Positions 1-8,637 of a DNA stretch of 64,000 nucleotides are shown one piece after another. Source of the DNA: an uncultured bacterium (lineage in GTDB: Bacteria > Cyanobacteriota > Vampirovibrionia > Gastranaerophilales > Gastranaerophilaceae). The position numbers and the translations under genes are program-made. Position 1 is the first letter of the stretch. Every line of letters begins with the position of its first letter. The DNA is taken from contig CAMTMK010000006.1 of NCBI GenBank assembly GCA_947073645.1, forward strand, positions 1 to 64,000, in the 5' to 3' direction. Under the pieces are notes generated by a model. It did no database searches. It saw only the letters and a program-made list of their open reading frames with translations, and was not told the DNA's origin.

Positions 1-387
1 GAGTGGCGATTGGACGTTTGCAAAAAAGAGGTTGAGGATTTGAATATTCCCGTTGAACTTATCCCTTGCCCTATTGTAAGAGAAGAAAGCGGATTGGCAT
101 TGTCTTCAAGAAATAAATATCTTTCTGAGGAAGATAAAGTTGAGGCGCTTGTTTTAAGTAAAATTTTGTTTAATATTAAAGCTTGTTATAACAAAGGAAT
201 TACTGATGCCAGAGCGTTGACGGAAACCGCATATTCATATTTGAATGAAAAACATTCTCTTGAGTATTTGGAATTTAGAGATGCGGATGATTTGGAAGAA
301 AAAATAACTGCAGATGATAATACAATTGTATTCATAGCTTTGAAAATAGGTACAGTTAGATTAATAGATAATATTGCTTTGAGGTAG
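1..387 (+). CDS. panC: Pantothenate synthetase, C-terminal part (cut by window edge)
   Basis: Joins pantoate and beta-alanine using ATP to make pantothenate, in the cytoplasm. Only the C-terminal part is present: the frame is open from base 1 and ends in TAG at 385-387. The family signature VREESGLALSSRN and the closing segment ALKIGTVRLIDNI identify it. A start further upstream lies outside the window. The next gene begins 3 bases after the stop, so the two are probably co-transcribed. panB lies about 19 kb away on the same strand, so the pantothenate genes are not in one operon here. Confidence 0.93.
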   Translation, partial: EWRLDVCKKEVEDLNIPVELIPCPIVREESGLALSSRNKYLSEEDKVEALVLSKILFNIKACYNKGITDARALTETAYSYLNEKHSLEYLEFRDADDLEEKITADDNTIVFIALKIGTVRLIDNIALR

Positions 388-389
388 TT

Positions 390-1298
390 ATGTTGAAAAT
401 ATACAAAGGTCTGATTAAAGTTTTGGAAACTGTTTTGAATTTGACGTTTGTTGCTCAAATAGCACTTCTTATAGTAGTGTTTTTGACTGCCACTTACTGG
501 TTTTTGGATTTAATCAACTGTTCTGCATTCGAATTTGCAAGACCATTAGCTGAAAGTATATCAGATTTTGTAAGACTTTTTTATCAGGAAGATATTGAAA
601 TCGGCGGAGTTTATCTTGACGGTTCGTTGCTGCTTTTTGATATTCTTGCATTAGTTACAGTATTTCTCATCACGAAATCAAAATTCTATATCTATAGAGC
701 TATAGAACAGGTTGAGGCTTCAATAAAAATTTGTTTAAAAGAAGATGAAGAAAGGTTTAATGAAGAATTACAGAAAGAGGCTGACGATAGAATTAAGCAG
801 TGCAGCAATGTTGCAATACTTGTAAAATTTGAAGTGAAAAATATGTACGTTGATTATGAACAAGGTAATGCAAAAGACAAAGAGGACGAGGCTTTTAAAG
901 CTTTCTATTCTGCAATAAAATCTTTAAGCGGATGTAAGTTTGCCAAAACCGGTGATAAGATGCTTATTTTGCTTAACGGGTTTACAAGAGTTGATAACCT
1001 TTTAAATTTTGTTGATATGTCAATAAATAAGATTAGAGTAAATATGAAAAAGGATAAATGGGCGTTATTTAGTTACGTTGCTGTTGATGTATTTAGTTCT
1101 AAATCAGATTTCAAAGGCGAAGTTTATCCTATTTTAGAAAAATTATTGACCTTGCGTCATAAAAATGAAGCTTTGTGTCTTGGTAATTTTAATTTGAGAT
1201 ATAAATTTAATAAAGAGCAAATGTATACTTTGTTTTTAAAAGGCTCTTACAATATTGACGGTGAGTGCGATGTGTTTGCGTTAGTTAAGAAAGGTTAA
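390..1298 (+). CDS. Uncharacterised membrane protein, 302 aa
   Basis: I do not recognise a family. The protein has two strongly hydrophobic segments, at about residues 18-42 and 78-96, separated by an acidic loop. A cytoplasm-like soluble region of about 200 residues follows, with a charged, probably helical stretch at 105-135 and a mixed alpha/beta-looking C-terminus. The ATG lies 3 bases after the panC stop, which suggests translational coupling. It ends just upstream of the L10 leader promoter. No catalytic motif is evident, and a role in pantothenate metabolism cannot be inferred from position alone. Confidence 0.8.
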   Translation: MLKIYKGLIKVLETVLNLTFVAQIALLIVVFLTATYWFLDLINCSAFEFARPLAESISDFVRLFYQEDIEIGGVYLDGSLLLFDILALVTVFLITKSKFYIYRAIEQVEASIKICLKEDEERFNEELQKEADDRIKQCSNVAILVKFEVKNMYVDYEQGNAKDKEDEAFKAFYSAIKSLSGCKFAKTGDKMLILLNGFTRVDNLLNFVDMSINKIRVNMKKDKWALFSYVAVDVFSSKSDFKGEVYPILEKLLTLRHKNEALCLGNFNLRYKFNKEQMYTLFLKGSYNIDGECDVFALVKKG

Positions 1299-1306
1299 CC
1301 AAACTC

Positions 1307-1334
1307 TTGCATTTTAATATTTTTCATATATTAT
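1307..1334 (+). promoter_or_regulatory. Sigma70-type promoter for rplJ-rplL
   Basis: TTGCAT at 1307-1312 and TATTAT at 1329-1334 are separated by 16 bases. Transcription would start near 1341, at the beginning of the L10 leader RNA. Confidence 0.55.
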
Positions 1335-1340
1335 AAAAAT

Positions 1341-1527
1341 ATACCGCAGACAGTTAGTAAGCGTAAGCTTTTAATCGAAAGGCTAACCGAGGTTAAACAG
1401 TCGAAATATTAAATAGATTTGTTAACCAGTGAGATTTTGCGGTCTGAATATGACTAAAAAATCTTTTTTCGTATTCAGGGTTACAGGTCGAGCGGGGCTA
1501 GTCCCCACAGTAATACAACAAAGGAGC
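1341..1527 (+). ncRNA. Ribosomal protein L10 leader (autoregulatory 5' UTR of rplJ-rplL)
   Basis: The 5' UTR contains the recognisable L10-leader elements: CCGCAGACAG at about 1344-1353, a short hairpin with GCTTTTAAT, CTAACCGAGGTTA at about 1382-1394, and the closing complement TGCGGTCTG near 1438. This matches my memory of Rfam family L10_leader, in which free L10(L12)4 binds the RNA and represses the operon. A GGGG-CTAGT-CCCC hairpin at 1494-1506 and the RBS AAGGAG follow. A covariance-model search was not run. Confidence 0.75.
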
Positions 1528-1532
1528 TAAAC

Positions 1533-2054
1533 ATGGCAACAAAAGCTTTTAAATCTGAAAAAATAGATGCTATTAAAGCAAAAGCAGAAAAAGCCCAAGT
1601 AGCTATTTTAACTGAATATAAAGGTTATTCTGTAGAAGAAATCACTAATCTTAGACGTTCTTTGCAAAAAGACGGCGGTGACTACATGGTAACTAAAAAT
1701 ACTTTAGCTAAAATCGCTTTCAAAGGTACTGATTTTGAAGTTCTTACAGAAAACATGACAGGCCCTATCGCTATCGCGTTCGGTTTTGAAGATCAAGTAA
1801 GTCCAGCAAAAGCAGTTGCAAAATTTATTAAAGAATCTAAAAAAGGAGCAATCCTTGGCGGTGCTTTAGACGGCAGATTGTTATCAGCACAAGAAGCAGA
1901 AGCATTATCTAAACTTCCATCAAAAGAAGAACTTATTGCGAAAATTCTTGGCTCTATCAATTCACCGGCTTCAGGTATCGTTGGATCAGTTAACGCAGTT
2001 ATGGCACAACTTACAAGAGCTATGGCAGCAGTTAGAGATCAAAAATCTGCTTAA
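1533..2054 (+). CDS. rplJ: 50S ribosomal protein L10
   Basis: L10 anchors the L7/L12 stalk on the large ribosomal subunit and, with L12, represses its own mRNA through the leader. The 173-residue length is normal. The N-terminal rRNA-binding domain has the conserved LRRSL and TKNTLAKIA segments, and the C-terminal helix (about 130-170) carries the L12-docking region. The ATG follows AAGGAG at good spacing. The gene heads the rplJ-rplL unit and is separated from rplK-rplA, its usual neighbours, by about 21 kb. Confidence 0.97.
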   Translation: MATKAFKSEKIDAIKAKAEKAQVAILTEYKGYSVEEITNLRRSLQKDGGDYMVTKNTLAKIAFKGTDFEVLTENMTGPIAIAFGFEDQVSPAKAVAKFIKESKKGAILGGALDGRLLSAQEAEALSKLPSKEELIAKILGSINSPASGIVGSVNAVMAQLTRAMAAVRDQKSA

Positions 2055-2212
2055 ATTTTGCGTAGAGTGATGTGAGCGAAGCGAACAAACTCGAAATGGC
2101 GCGAAGCAAATGAGCGAATATTTTATGAAATAAAATGTAGCGAATACAGCGTAGCGTGAAGCAATAATTTAACATAATAGTGAAAAACAAATAACAAAAA
2201 AGGAGAAAAATA
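2055..2212 (+). other. Unusual 158-bp rplJ-rplL spacer rich in GCGAAGCGAA-like units
   Basis: The spacer is long for an rplJ-rplL junction. It holds short imperfect repeats such as GAGCGAAGCGAA, GCGCGAAGCAAATGAGCGAA and AGCGTAGCGTGAAGC, all richer in G+C than the surroundings. No terminator or ORF with an RBS is visible. It resembles in flavour, but does not copy, the spacers after rpmG and nusG. Confidence 0.5.
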
Positions 2213-2587
2213 ATGAGTAACGTAGAAACAATTTTAGAATCAATTGAAAAATTAACTTTATTAGAAGCAGCTGAATTAGTAAAAGCTATGGAAGAAAAAT
2301 TCGGCGTATCTGCAGCAGCTCCTGTAGCTGTAGCAGCAGCTCCTGTAGCAGCTGGTGAAGCAGCAGCTGAAGAAGCATCTGAAGTTAACGTAATCTTAGC
2401 TTCTGCTGGTGCTAACAAAATCGCTGTATTGAAAGAAGTTCGCGCTATCACAGGTCTTGGCTTGAAAGAAGCTAAAGAATTAGTTGATGGTGCTCCTAAA
2501 GCTGTTAAAGAAGGCGTTAAAAAAGAAGACGCTGAAGCTATCAAAAAACAACTTGAAGCAGCTGGCGCAACTGTTGAAATCAAATAG
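2213..2587 (+). CDS. rplL: 50S ribosomal protein L7/L12
   Basis: This is the stalk protein that recruits translation GTPases. It has 124 residues with the standard layout: N-terminal dimerisation domain (1-32), an Ala/Pro/Val hinge (about 37-55), and a C-terminal factor-binding domain with [20 protein letters not shown] and [13 protein letters not shown]. The ATG is preceded by AAAAAAGGAG. A strong terminator follows, and then prepilin gene A. A long opposite-strand reading frame over this gene is an artefact of its Ala-rich codons. Confidence 0.98.
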   Translation: MSNVETILESIEKLTLLEAAELVKAMEEKFGVSAAAPVAVAAAPVAAGEAAAEEASEVNVILASAGANKIAVLKEVRAITGLGLKEAKELVDGAPKAVKEGVKKEDAEAIKKQLEAAGATVEIK

Positions 2588-2624
2588 TGCTACGCACGTA
2601 GCCCATTGGGTTTTGTATAGACTT

Positions 2625-2653
2625 AAAAAGCACTCACTATGTGGGTGCTTTTT
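2625..2653 (+). terminator. Rho-independent terminator of rplJ-rplL
   Basis: AAAAAGCACTCAC pairs with GTGGGTGCTTTTT around a 3-base loop, with a T run. The promoter of the next gene starts a few bases later. Confidence 0.85.
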
Positions 2654-2656
2654 GTA

Positions 2657-2685
2657 TTGAAAATTTTTAAAGAAAGAGTTATAAT
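2657..2685 (+). promoter_or_regulatory. Promoter of prepilin gene A
   Basis: TTGAAA at 2657-2662, 17-base spacer, TATAAT at 2680-2685. The same TTGAAA-17-TA(T/A)AAT layout sits at the same place behind rplA and tuf, ahead of prepilin genes C and G. Confidence 0.7.
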
Positions 2686-2713
2686 AATATAAGATAGTAT
2701 GAAAGGAGCAAAA

Positions 2714-3448
2714 ATGAGTATTAATGAGAATTTCGGGGGGGGGGCCCCTTATAGCTTAACTCCTGCATTTACGTTAGCTGAGGTGTTAGTTACTCTCGGT
2801 ATTATTGGTGTGGTTTCAGCGATGACATTGCCGACACTGCTAAAAAATCATCAGCGTCAGGTGTATGTAACTCAGTTACACAAAGTTTATAACGAAATTC
2901 AGCAGGCTGCGGATTTGTATGTGACAGAGAATAATTATGTGAACTTGGGTGAATCACGTATTAGAAATAATGCGAACGGTTTAAGAAATTTTATTACCAG
3001 ATATTTTAAAGTCGCACAGGATTGTGGTACAAGGTATGTTCCTTGTTTTGCAGATGAGTATACTTCTTTTTCCGGTAACGTTGTTAAAACTAAAAATGGG
3101 CAATGTAATGTTGTTGTAGCTCTTGTAAATGGGGCTACAATATGTGCAGATGCTGCTGCAATGTCAAATGTTACTGATAAGAATGAAGATGGTGAAGATG
3201 AAACTGTATCCAGTTCAAACCATGTCGGAAATGGCGGAGATGTAATTGCTTTTGAGGTAGATATAAACGGCAAACAAGGACCAAATATATATGGCAGAGA
3301 TTATTTTTCTTTCCAGATAGATAGAAATGGACAAATTTTTGATAAGTTTTATATTCAAAATGGCGAAGAAGCAGATTTCAATGCGGGTCATCCTGATAAC
3401 GGTATTTTTGGCAAAATTGTAGCTGACGGCTGGAAAATGGACTATTAG
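2714..3448 (+). CDS. Prepilin-like protein A (poly-G leader, in frame/ON)
   Basis: Predicted type IV pilin-like or pseudopilin subunit. The leader MSINENFGGGAPYSLTPA is followed by the mature start FTLAEVLVTLGIIGV, with Glu at +5 and the long hydrophobic helix typical of substrates of prepilin peptidase and pilus or type II secretion assembly. The ATG at 2714 is chosen because AAAGGAG precedes it; the ATG at 2699 lacks an RBS. A run of ten G (2735-2744) lies in the leader codons and keeps the frame open, so the gene reads ON. The C-terminal region carries DINGKQGPNIYGRD near residue 183 and ends WKMDY like genes C and G. The pilus type and surface role are inference. Confidence 0.85.
   Translation: MSINENFGGGAPYSLTPAFTLAEVLVTLGIIGVVSAMTLPTLLKNHQRQVYVTQLHKVYNEIQQAADLYVTENNYVNLGESRIRNNANGLRNFITRYFKVAQDCGTRYVPCFADEYTSFSGNVVKTKNGQCNVVVALVNGATICADAAAMSNVTDKNEDGEDETVSSSNHVGNGGDVIAFEVDINGKQGPNIYGRDYFSFQIDRNGQIFDKFYIQNGEEADFNAGHPDNGIFGKIVADGWKMDY
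2735..2744 (+). repeat. Homopolymer tract G10 in the leader of prepilin A
   Basis: Ten consecutive G between TTC and CCCC. Ten keeps ATG 2714 in frame with FTLAEV; gain or loss of one G would break it. Confidence 0.9.
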
Positions 3449-4056
3449 ATACAAATTTTTCTATATTCACAAAACTCACATTTTTTTGAATGCTCAACAT
3501 TTGGTTGGGCATTTTTTATTTTGTCACAGATTTCTAGGATTGGTTTTTCATAGTCCTTGTCAAAATCAATTATGCAGTTCTGGTTGTTTTTCAAGTCTAT
3601 GTAAACAAACTTGATATTTCTGCCGAATTTTTTAGACGCGCATAGTAAATAAACCATTGTCTGATAATCATATTCGGGATTTTTAGGTATTTGTCCTGTT
3701 TTATAATCCAATATATAATAGAAGTTTTCATCTTTTACTAAAGCATCCAATCGCCCGCCAATCCAATATTCTCCGATTTTGCAGGAAAGATTGTATTCGG
3801 AATTTACATAATTTTTTTTGAAAAATTCGTTCTGTTTCAAATTTTCCCAAACAATGCGTTCATCTGTATTCAAGGCAGTTTCAAGTTTTGAAATATTGTC
3901 ACCGCGCAGGTAATAATTTGCAAGTGCATGAACTTTTTTCCCTTTTTCAAAGAATGAACTCTTTTGAGGTACGGAAATTTTTTGAACATATTTGAACCAA
4001 TACTTTTGAGGGCAGGTTTCGAAAGTTTTTAGCATATTCGGTGAAAAGTTATTCAT
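3445..4056 (-). CDS. PD-(D/E)XK nuclease with probable Fe-S cluster (RecB/AddB/Cas4-like)
   Basis: Stand-alone nuclease domain of 203 residues. Visible active-site pattern: His43, Asp104 in GGRLDAL, Asp117 and Lys119 in DYKTG, and Gln132 in the RecB-type YxxQ motif. Cysteines at 15 (CPQKYW), 193, 196 and 202 (CEFCEYRKIC) match the four-Cys iron-sulfur pattern of AddB and Cas4 nucleases. The start overlaps the end of the upstream helicase gene by 8 bases, so the two are almost certainly co-translated and should form one helicase-nuclease for DNA-end processing. There are no cas1/cas2 genes nearby, so a Cas4 role is unlikely. Confidence 0.85.
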   Translation of the reverse strand: MNNFSPNMLKTFETCPQKYWFKYVQKISVPQKSSFFEKGKKVHALANYYLRGDNISKLETALNTDERIVWENLKQNEFFKKNYVNSEYNLSCKIGEYWIGGRLDALVKDENFYYILDYKTGQIPKNPEYDYQTMVYLLCASKKFGRNIKFVYIDLKNNQNCIIDFDKDYEKPILEICDKIKNAQPNVEHSKKCEFCEYRKICI

Positions 4057-7000
4057 TTAAAAGTTCTCCAAAAATTGTGTTTGGTTCTTGTTCTATGATT
4101 TTATCAAACGATTTAATTTTACGGCTTGTTGTAAAATAAAGCTGTTTTCTTGCTCTTGTGATTGCAACATATAAAAGTCTCAAGTGTTCTGCAATCTGCT
4201 CCTCTTTCATTTGAAGTTCTGTTTTGGGGTTGTAATTCGGATTTAGTCGTTTGAGAGTTTCTGTAAAATCCGCACCTTTAAGTTTCATTTGATTGATATC
4301 TAATGTTAAACTCTTTTCAGACATTTCCGGAATAAAGACGTAATCAAATTCGTCGCCTTTGGATTTGTGCATTGTCATAACCTGAACTTTGCCTGCAAGA
4401 AACTCTTTGTCGCTTTCATCTTCTTCTGAGAAGAACTTAAATCCGCTTAATGATGGTTTTTTGGCAAGTTCGCCAAGACGTTCGAGAAGTGTTGGGAAGT
4501 CTTTGTAATTCAGACTCAAACGCTTGATAAGTGTTGAAATTAAATACACGTTTGATTTCTCGATTTCTGAATTGAAGTAATGAAGTCCGATTTTGATTGC
4601 AAGTTCTTCACCTGCAAGATGCGGGAAAGAAAGCCAGTAAGTTAAATCCCAGTAAAATTGTGCAAGGTGAATGTTTTCAATATTGTCGCAATCGGTTTGG
4701 ATAAACGGAGTTTCATATTTTCTGATTTCAAGCCCTAAGCGTTGTTTATAAAATCCCATTTCTGCAAGAATTTCATAATTATCAGCAATAATATTATTAT
4801 CAAACGGATGTAATATCATTTGCATAATTGCATAAATTGTTCTGAAAATTGTCTTTTGTTCAAGACTTTCACTTCTTGTAATACATCTAAGCCCGCTGTT
4901 GTTTGTAAAGTTCAGCCATTGAGCGACTTGATAATTGCTTCTTAAAAGTATACCGATTGTGCATTTCGGGTCTTTTTTGAGCGCTTGTTTAATTTCTTTT
5001 AGGATATAATTTCTTTCTTCAAGCGGTTTTTCAAAAATTTCTGCATGAATTGCATTGTCGGAAACAGGATTTCTGCCGTCAACAGGGTTCATATAAATTT
5101 CAAAAAATGCTTCTTTGCGCCATTTTACAAGGTCGTTTGCAAGCATCCAGACATCTTTTGTACAGCGTTGCGAGCGATTCATGCTTACGTTGCTGCTTTC
5201 TATAATGAATTTTCTGAAACCTTCTACATCTGCATTAGAAAAAGTTGTTGTGATAGCCTGATTTATATCTCCGCAACGGATTAAGTTGTTGTGTTTTGCG
5301 CTTAATAGATTAATTAATCGTTGTTGAATTGATGAAGAATCTTGCGCCTCATCTTCAATTATATATTGGCAAATATCTTGATAGTATTTTTGGATATCAG
5401 GATTTTCTTCCAAAAGTTTGACAGATGAGATGAGCATATCATCATAATCAATAAGGTTTGCTTCTTTTAAAACAGTTTGATATTCCTCGAAGAATTTTTG
5501 GAAATTGGAGAGTTTTTTGTCTTTGGTTTCTTGGAATTGCCCACCGCCAATCTTAAATACAGAGATGCCCCTATCAAATTCGTCTGTTTCAGTTTTTTTG
5601 AGTTTTAATTTCTGTGCAATTTCTTTGATAATTCTAGAACGCTGGGTATCATCACAGATTTCAAAATCTGACGAAAGACCGAGACGCTCAAAATTTCCGT
5701 TTTCTTTTAAAATTCTTAGTGCAAGTCCGTGAATTGTGCTGATATTAGGAAGCTGTGCTGAATTCTGACGGATATTTTTAATTCTGTCACGGAAATTACG
5801 TGCTGCAGATTCCATATAAGTCATGACAAATATGTTTTCCGGATTTACACCGTTATCCAAAAGTTTTACAATCAATGCGAGCAAAATTGTTGTTTTGCCG
5901 GCTCCGGGGACCGCTGAAATTGCCATTTTACCTGATTTGTAATCAAGAACGGGCTTTTGGTCATCGCGCGGAGTGATGTTGAAGCTTTTTTCGTCATTGC
6001 GTACTTGATGCGCAGTTTCCTTAACTATTATATAGTCTTCTATTCCGCCGAAATTTTCAACACCATTGCCGTCAAAGAGGCTTGAGAATGTATAAATATG
6101 TTCAGATGCGCAGAGGGTTAGTTTGCGCAAAATTCTTGCGGTTTTTTCTTTTGAAAGTTCAATGTTATCATCAATTGTATATTCGTCTTTTGCCCATCCG
6201 CGTTGGAAGACCCAGGCATTATATAAAGGTCCTGTGTCGCTTTTAATCCATTCATCGCTTGAAATATCAAGCCATAATTGATATTTTGTTCTGATTTTGT
6301 TATCAATTATTTTTTGCGGAGTTGAGATTATCAAATCATTATCAGAAATTTCCAAGGTTGAATATGGGTTTTCTGAGATAATAGAATTTTCAATCTGTGT
6401 GAGAATGTCATTTTGGCGGGTTTTAAAATTTTCGCCGAAAATGTTTTCAAACTCTTGAAGCTGTTTTACAAAAAAGTTGAATTTGTTTATTTCTATCGGG
6501 TTTACTTCGTAAAATTCGGCAAGTTCATAGAATATATCACAAACTTTTTCCGAAAGTTTTGCTTCATTTTGTTCCAGATTTTCCAAAATTGTTCGGAATT
6601 TTTTATATTTTTCTGAATATTCTTCTAAAGCAAATTCATGTTCTATAAATTCACCCGCATCTAATATCTCTTTGCAGTATTTGACGGGAATACCCAAAAA
6701 TTCTGACAACACAACGCGCATGTCAAATTCATTTTTTTGAGGTTTCAGAATTGTTAAAATTGATTTTACAAGTCTATTTTGGATAAGTTTTTCACTGCCT
6801 GATAAATATACAAGATTGCAATGTATATTTTCTTTCAGTGAAAATTTTAGCATGTCGTCAATTACGGGTGTGATGATAGAAATCTCACAAGGGTTGATAT
6901 TTTTTGCAAAAATTTCATTAATCTGTTTTATTGCCCCGTCAATCATAGACGCTCTTTTAGATGGTGATTGAGTCGAAAAATGCTCCAGCGGTTCTAATTT

Positions 7001-7837
7001 CCCTTCAATTATATTGGAAAATAGAGTTTCTGCGTCATGATTATTACTTTGGATTTTTTGAGCTTTTTGGTTAAAGAGTTCTTCAAATTTCCAAACGGCA
7101 GTTCTGTCGGCACTCAAGTAGCCTGCACGGCTTGCGCCTTTTTCGTCAGAACATACAAAAACATCTTTCAATTGAGGTGCTAAGTATCCAATAAAATCAA
7201 AGCAAATCGGGGTTATTTCGTCACCGTCATCAAGGATAAGATATTTTATATTTTTGAAATAATCAGAATTTTTATAAACATAATTAAATACAAGTGCTTG
7301 TCTTAGATAGTCAAAATCTCGTAACTCTAATGTGCGTTTTAAAAGTTCTTTCAGAGCTTTTTTTGCATCATCGGCAAAACTTTCACCCAAAACTCTTGAG
7401 CGCCATTCCACATCTTCATCAGACAAGTTGTTTTGTACAATAAGCGAATATCTTCTGAAAATTTGGTGAAGAAGTGATTTTTTTGAATTGTAACCCTTAA
7501 ATTGAATATCTTTCAAAATATCTTTTAAAATGAATTGAGAAATTTCTAACCCTGCAAGGTTTGGCAAAATTGTCGGATTATCAAACGGGTTGATGTTTTC
7601 AAGCAGTGCCCAATTATCATTTATTGTGTTATATACAAGTGAGAAAAAAGTATGAACCTGAAGTTTTTCCATACAATTTACTTTGAGTGCTTCAAGAGTT
7701 TTGTCTATAAATTTTTGTTTACCGCTTTGAACCAGAACCAGAATTTCAGAAGCATCAATTCCAGAGTTTAATAGTTCTGCATATTTTTCTATTAAAAACT
7801 CAGTCTTATTTGTCGATAAATCCGTTGAAATTAACAT
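4049..7837 (-). CDS. UvrD/RecB-family ATP-dependent helicase with a fused degenerate helicase half
   Basis: Protein of 1262 residues. The C-terminal half is an intact SF1A helicase: Walker A VPGAGKTT at about 640, Walker B/motif II EDEAQD at about 829, motif V MTMHKSKGDEFDYV at about 1159, and motif VI LLYVAITRARKQL at about 1226. The first ~600 residues mirror the same order in decayed form: STDLSTNKT at 4-12 in place of Walker A, VHTFFSLVYN, LILDDGDE in place of motif II, and a Ser/Asp-rich motif-III-like stretch. That is the arrangement expected if a RecC/AddB-like dead helicase were fused to a RecB/AddA-like live one. The nuclease is encoded separately by the overlapping downstream gene. 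Likely role: double-strand-break end resection. Confidence 0.85.
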   Translation of the reverse strand: MLISTDLSTNKTEFLIEKYAELLNSGIDASEILVLVQSGKQKFIDKTLEALKVNCMEKLQVHTFFSLVYNTINDNWALLENINPFDNPTILPNLAGLEISQFILKDILKDIQFKGYNSKKSLLHQIFRRYSLIVQNNLSDEDVEWRSRVLGESFADDAKKALKELLKRTLELRDFDYLRQALVFNYVYKNSDYFKNIKYLILDDGDEITPICFDFIGYLAPQLKDVFVCSDEKGASRAGYLSADRTAVWKFEELFNQKAQKIQSNNHDAETLFSNIIEGKLEPLEHFSTQSPSKRASMIDGAIKQINEIFAKNINPCEISIITPVIDDMLKFSLKENIHCNLVYLSGSEKLIQNRLVKSILTILKPQKNEFDMRVVLSEFLGIPVKYCKEILDAGEFIEHEFALEEYSEKYKKFRTILENLEQNEAKLSEKVCDIFYELAEFYEVNPIEINKFNFFVKQLQEFENIFGENFKTRQNDILTQIENSIISENPYSTLEISDNDLIISTPQKIIDNKIRTKYQLWLDISSDEWIKSDTGPLYNAWVFQRGWAKDEYTIDDNIELSKEKTARILRKLTLCASEHIYTFSSLFDGNGVENFGGIEDYIIVKETAHQVRNDEKSFNITPRDDQKPVLDYKSGKMAISAVPGAGKTTILLALIVKLLDNGVNPENIFVMTYMESAARNFRDRIKNIRQNSAQLPNISTIHGLALRILKENGNFERLGLSSDFEICDDTQRSRIIKEIAQKLKLKKTETDEFDRGISVFKIGGGQFQETKDKKLSNFQKFFEEYQTVLKEANLIDYDDMLISSVKLLEENPDIQKYYQDICQYIIEDEAQDSSSIQQRLINLLSAKHNNLIRCGDINQAITTTFSNADVEGFRKFIIESSNVSMNRSQRCTKDVWMLANDLVKWRKEAFFEIYMNPVDGRNPVSDNAIHAEIFEKPLEERNYILKEIKQALKKDPKCTIGILLRSNYQVAQWLNFTNNSGLRCITRSESLEQKTIFRTIYAIMQMILHPFDNNIIADNYEILAEMGFYKQRLGLEIRKYETPFIQTDCDNIENIHLAQFYWDLTYWLSFPHLAGEELAIKIGLHYFNSEIEKSNVYLISTLIKRLSLNYKDFPTLLERLGELAKKPSLSGFKFFSEEDESDKEFLAGKVQVMTMHKSKGDEFDYVFIPEMSEKSLTLDINQMKLKGADFTETLKRLNPNYNPKTELQMKEEQIAEHLRLLYVAITRARKQLYFTTSRKIKSFDKIIEQEPNTIFGELLNE

Positions 7838-7980
7838 CCATACTCCTTATCAGTATTTTAGCACAAATAATAAAAAATAAATTTCCTCAACCAAATGAAC
7901 TATTGCAAATATTTGCCCGTTCGGCTATTATATAACCATAAAGAAAAGAGATGTCGCATTTTTAAATAGGAGGTTAAATT

Positions 7981-8187
7981 ATGCAAGAGTTACAAGAACA
8001 AATCGGTTTTTCAGCAGGACAAATTTATGATTATTTGAACAATAACGGAGAGTCAACTTTCTCTAAAATGAAAAAAGAATTAGACCTTAAAAGCAATTTT
8101 GCAGATTTAGGTCTTGGTTGGTTAGCTAGAGAAGATAAAGTTGAAATTTCTAAAAAAGGAACTTCAGTAAGCGTAAGACTTAAGTAG
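7981..8187 (+). CDS. Small winged helix-turn-helix protein (DUF2582-like)
   Basis: 68 residues, GQIYDYLNNNGESTFSKMKKELDL then LGWLAREDKVEI and a final beta-hairpin. This is the pattern of the small winged-helix family I know as DUF2582. The ATG follows a strong AGGAGG at 6-7 base spacing. It is monocistronic and followed by a terminator. DNA binding is likely from the fold; the target is unknown. Confidence 0.75.
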   Translation: MQELQEQIGFSAGQIYDYLNNNGESTFSKMKKELDLKSNFADLGLGWLAREDKVEISKKGTSVSVRLK

Positions 8188-8203
8188 TTTTAATAAATAA
8201 ATA

Positions 8204-8235
8204 AAAAAAGAACGGTATTTATACCGTTCTTTTTT
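8204..8235. terminator. Bidirectional terminator between the wHTH and RHH genes
   Basis: AAAAAAGAACGGTAT pairs with ATACCGTTCTTTTTT. It has A and T runs on both sides and lies between converging genes. Confidence 0.85.
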
Positions 8236-8237
8236 GT

Positions 8238-8426
8238 TTACTCTAAAAGTGATTCCAATAATTCTGCATTTCTTGCGGATGCGGTCGATTCCCTGACTTT
8301 TTGTTTGTAGATGTAAGTGCGCAGTGCTTCTCTGATTAGTTCACTGCGTGAACGATTTTCACCATCCGCAACTTGGTCAATTCTTTGTAAAAATTCTTCG
8401 GGCATAGAAATTAATACTCGTGCCAT
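8238..8426 (-). CDS. Ribbon-helix-helix (CopG-type) transcriptional regulator, 62 aa
   Basis: The sequence MARVLISMPEEFLQRIDQV gives the beta-strand and first helix, and ENRSRSELIREALRTYIYK gives the second helix of a ribbon-helix-helix fold. These proteins bind DNA as dimers, often as antitoxins or small repressors. No toxin gene is adjacent, so a stand-alone repressor is at least as likely. The RBS is GGAGA upstream. A close paralogue sits at 63842-64000, where a further small gene follows it. Confidence 0.82.
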   Translation of the reverse strand: MARVLISMPEEFLQRIDQVADGENRSRSELIREALRTYIYKQKVRESTASARNAELLESLLE

Positions 8427-8586
8427 ATGTTCTCCTTTTCTTTTATTTTCGAAAATCGCTTATACTTAAATAAAAACATTTCTATATAAAAAAGTGCTAT
8501 TTTGTATTGATAGAATATATATTAAATTTTAAAAGCCTTGATATGAGTGGATTTTCCAGCTTAATAAAAGTTAATATTGCGCCCTG

Positions 8587-8615
8587 TTGCTTTAAAATCA
8601 AATTTAAGATATTAT
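8587..8615 (+). promoter_or_regulatory. Promoter of the pyrH operon
   Basis: TTGCTT at 8587-8592 and TATTAT at 8610-8615 with a 17-base spacer, ahead of the pyrH RBS (AGAGAAGG). Confidence 0.5.
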
Positions 8616-8637
8616 AAATGCAAAGAGAAGGTATCCT

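Noticed and set aside
2032-2583. Long minus-strand frame opposite rplL
   Set aside because: It lies antisense to L7/L12 and mirrors its Ala/Glu-rich codons; no RBS and no family features.
3445-4056. Cas4 nuclease of a CRISPR system
   Set aside because: The Fe-S nuclease pattern fits, but no cas gene or repeat array is in the window, and overlap with the helicase gene explains it better as a RecB-type nuclease.
8238-8426. Antitoxin of a toxin-antitoxin pair
   Set aside because: No adjacent toxin-like gene: neighbours are a wHTH gene across a terminator and pyrH.
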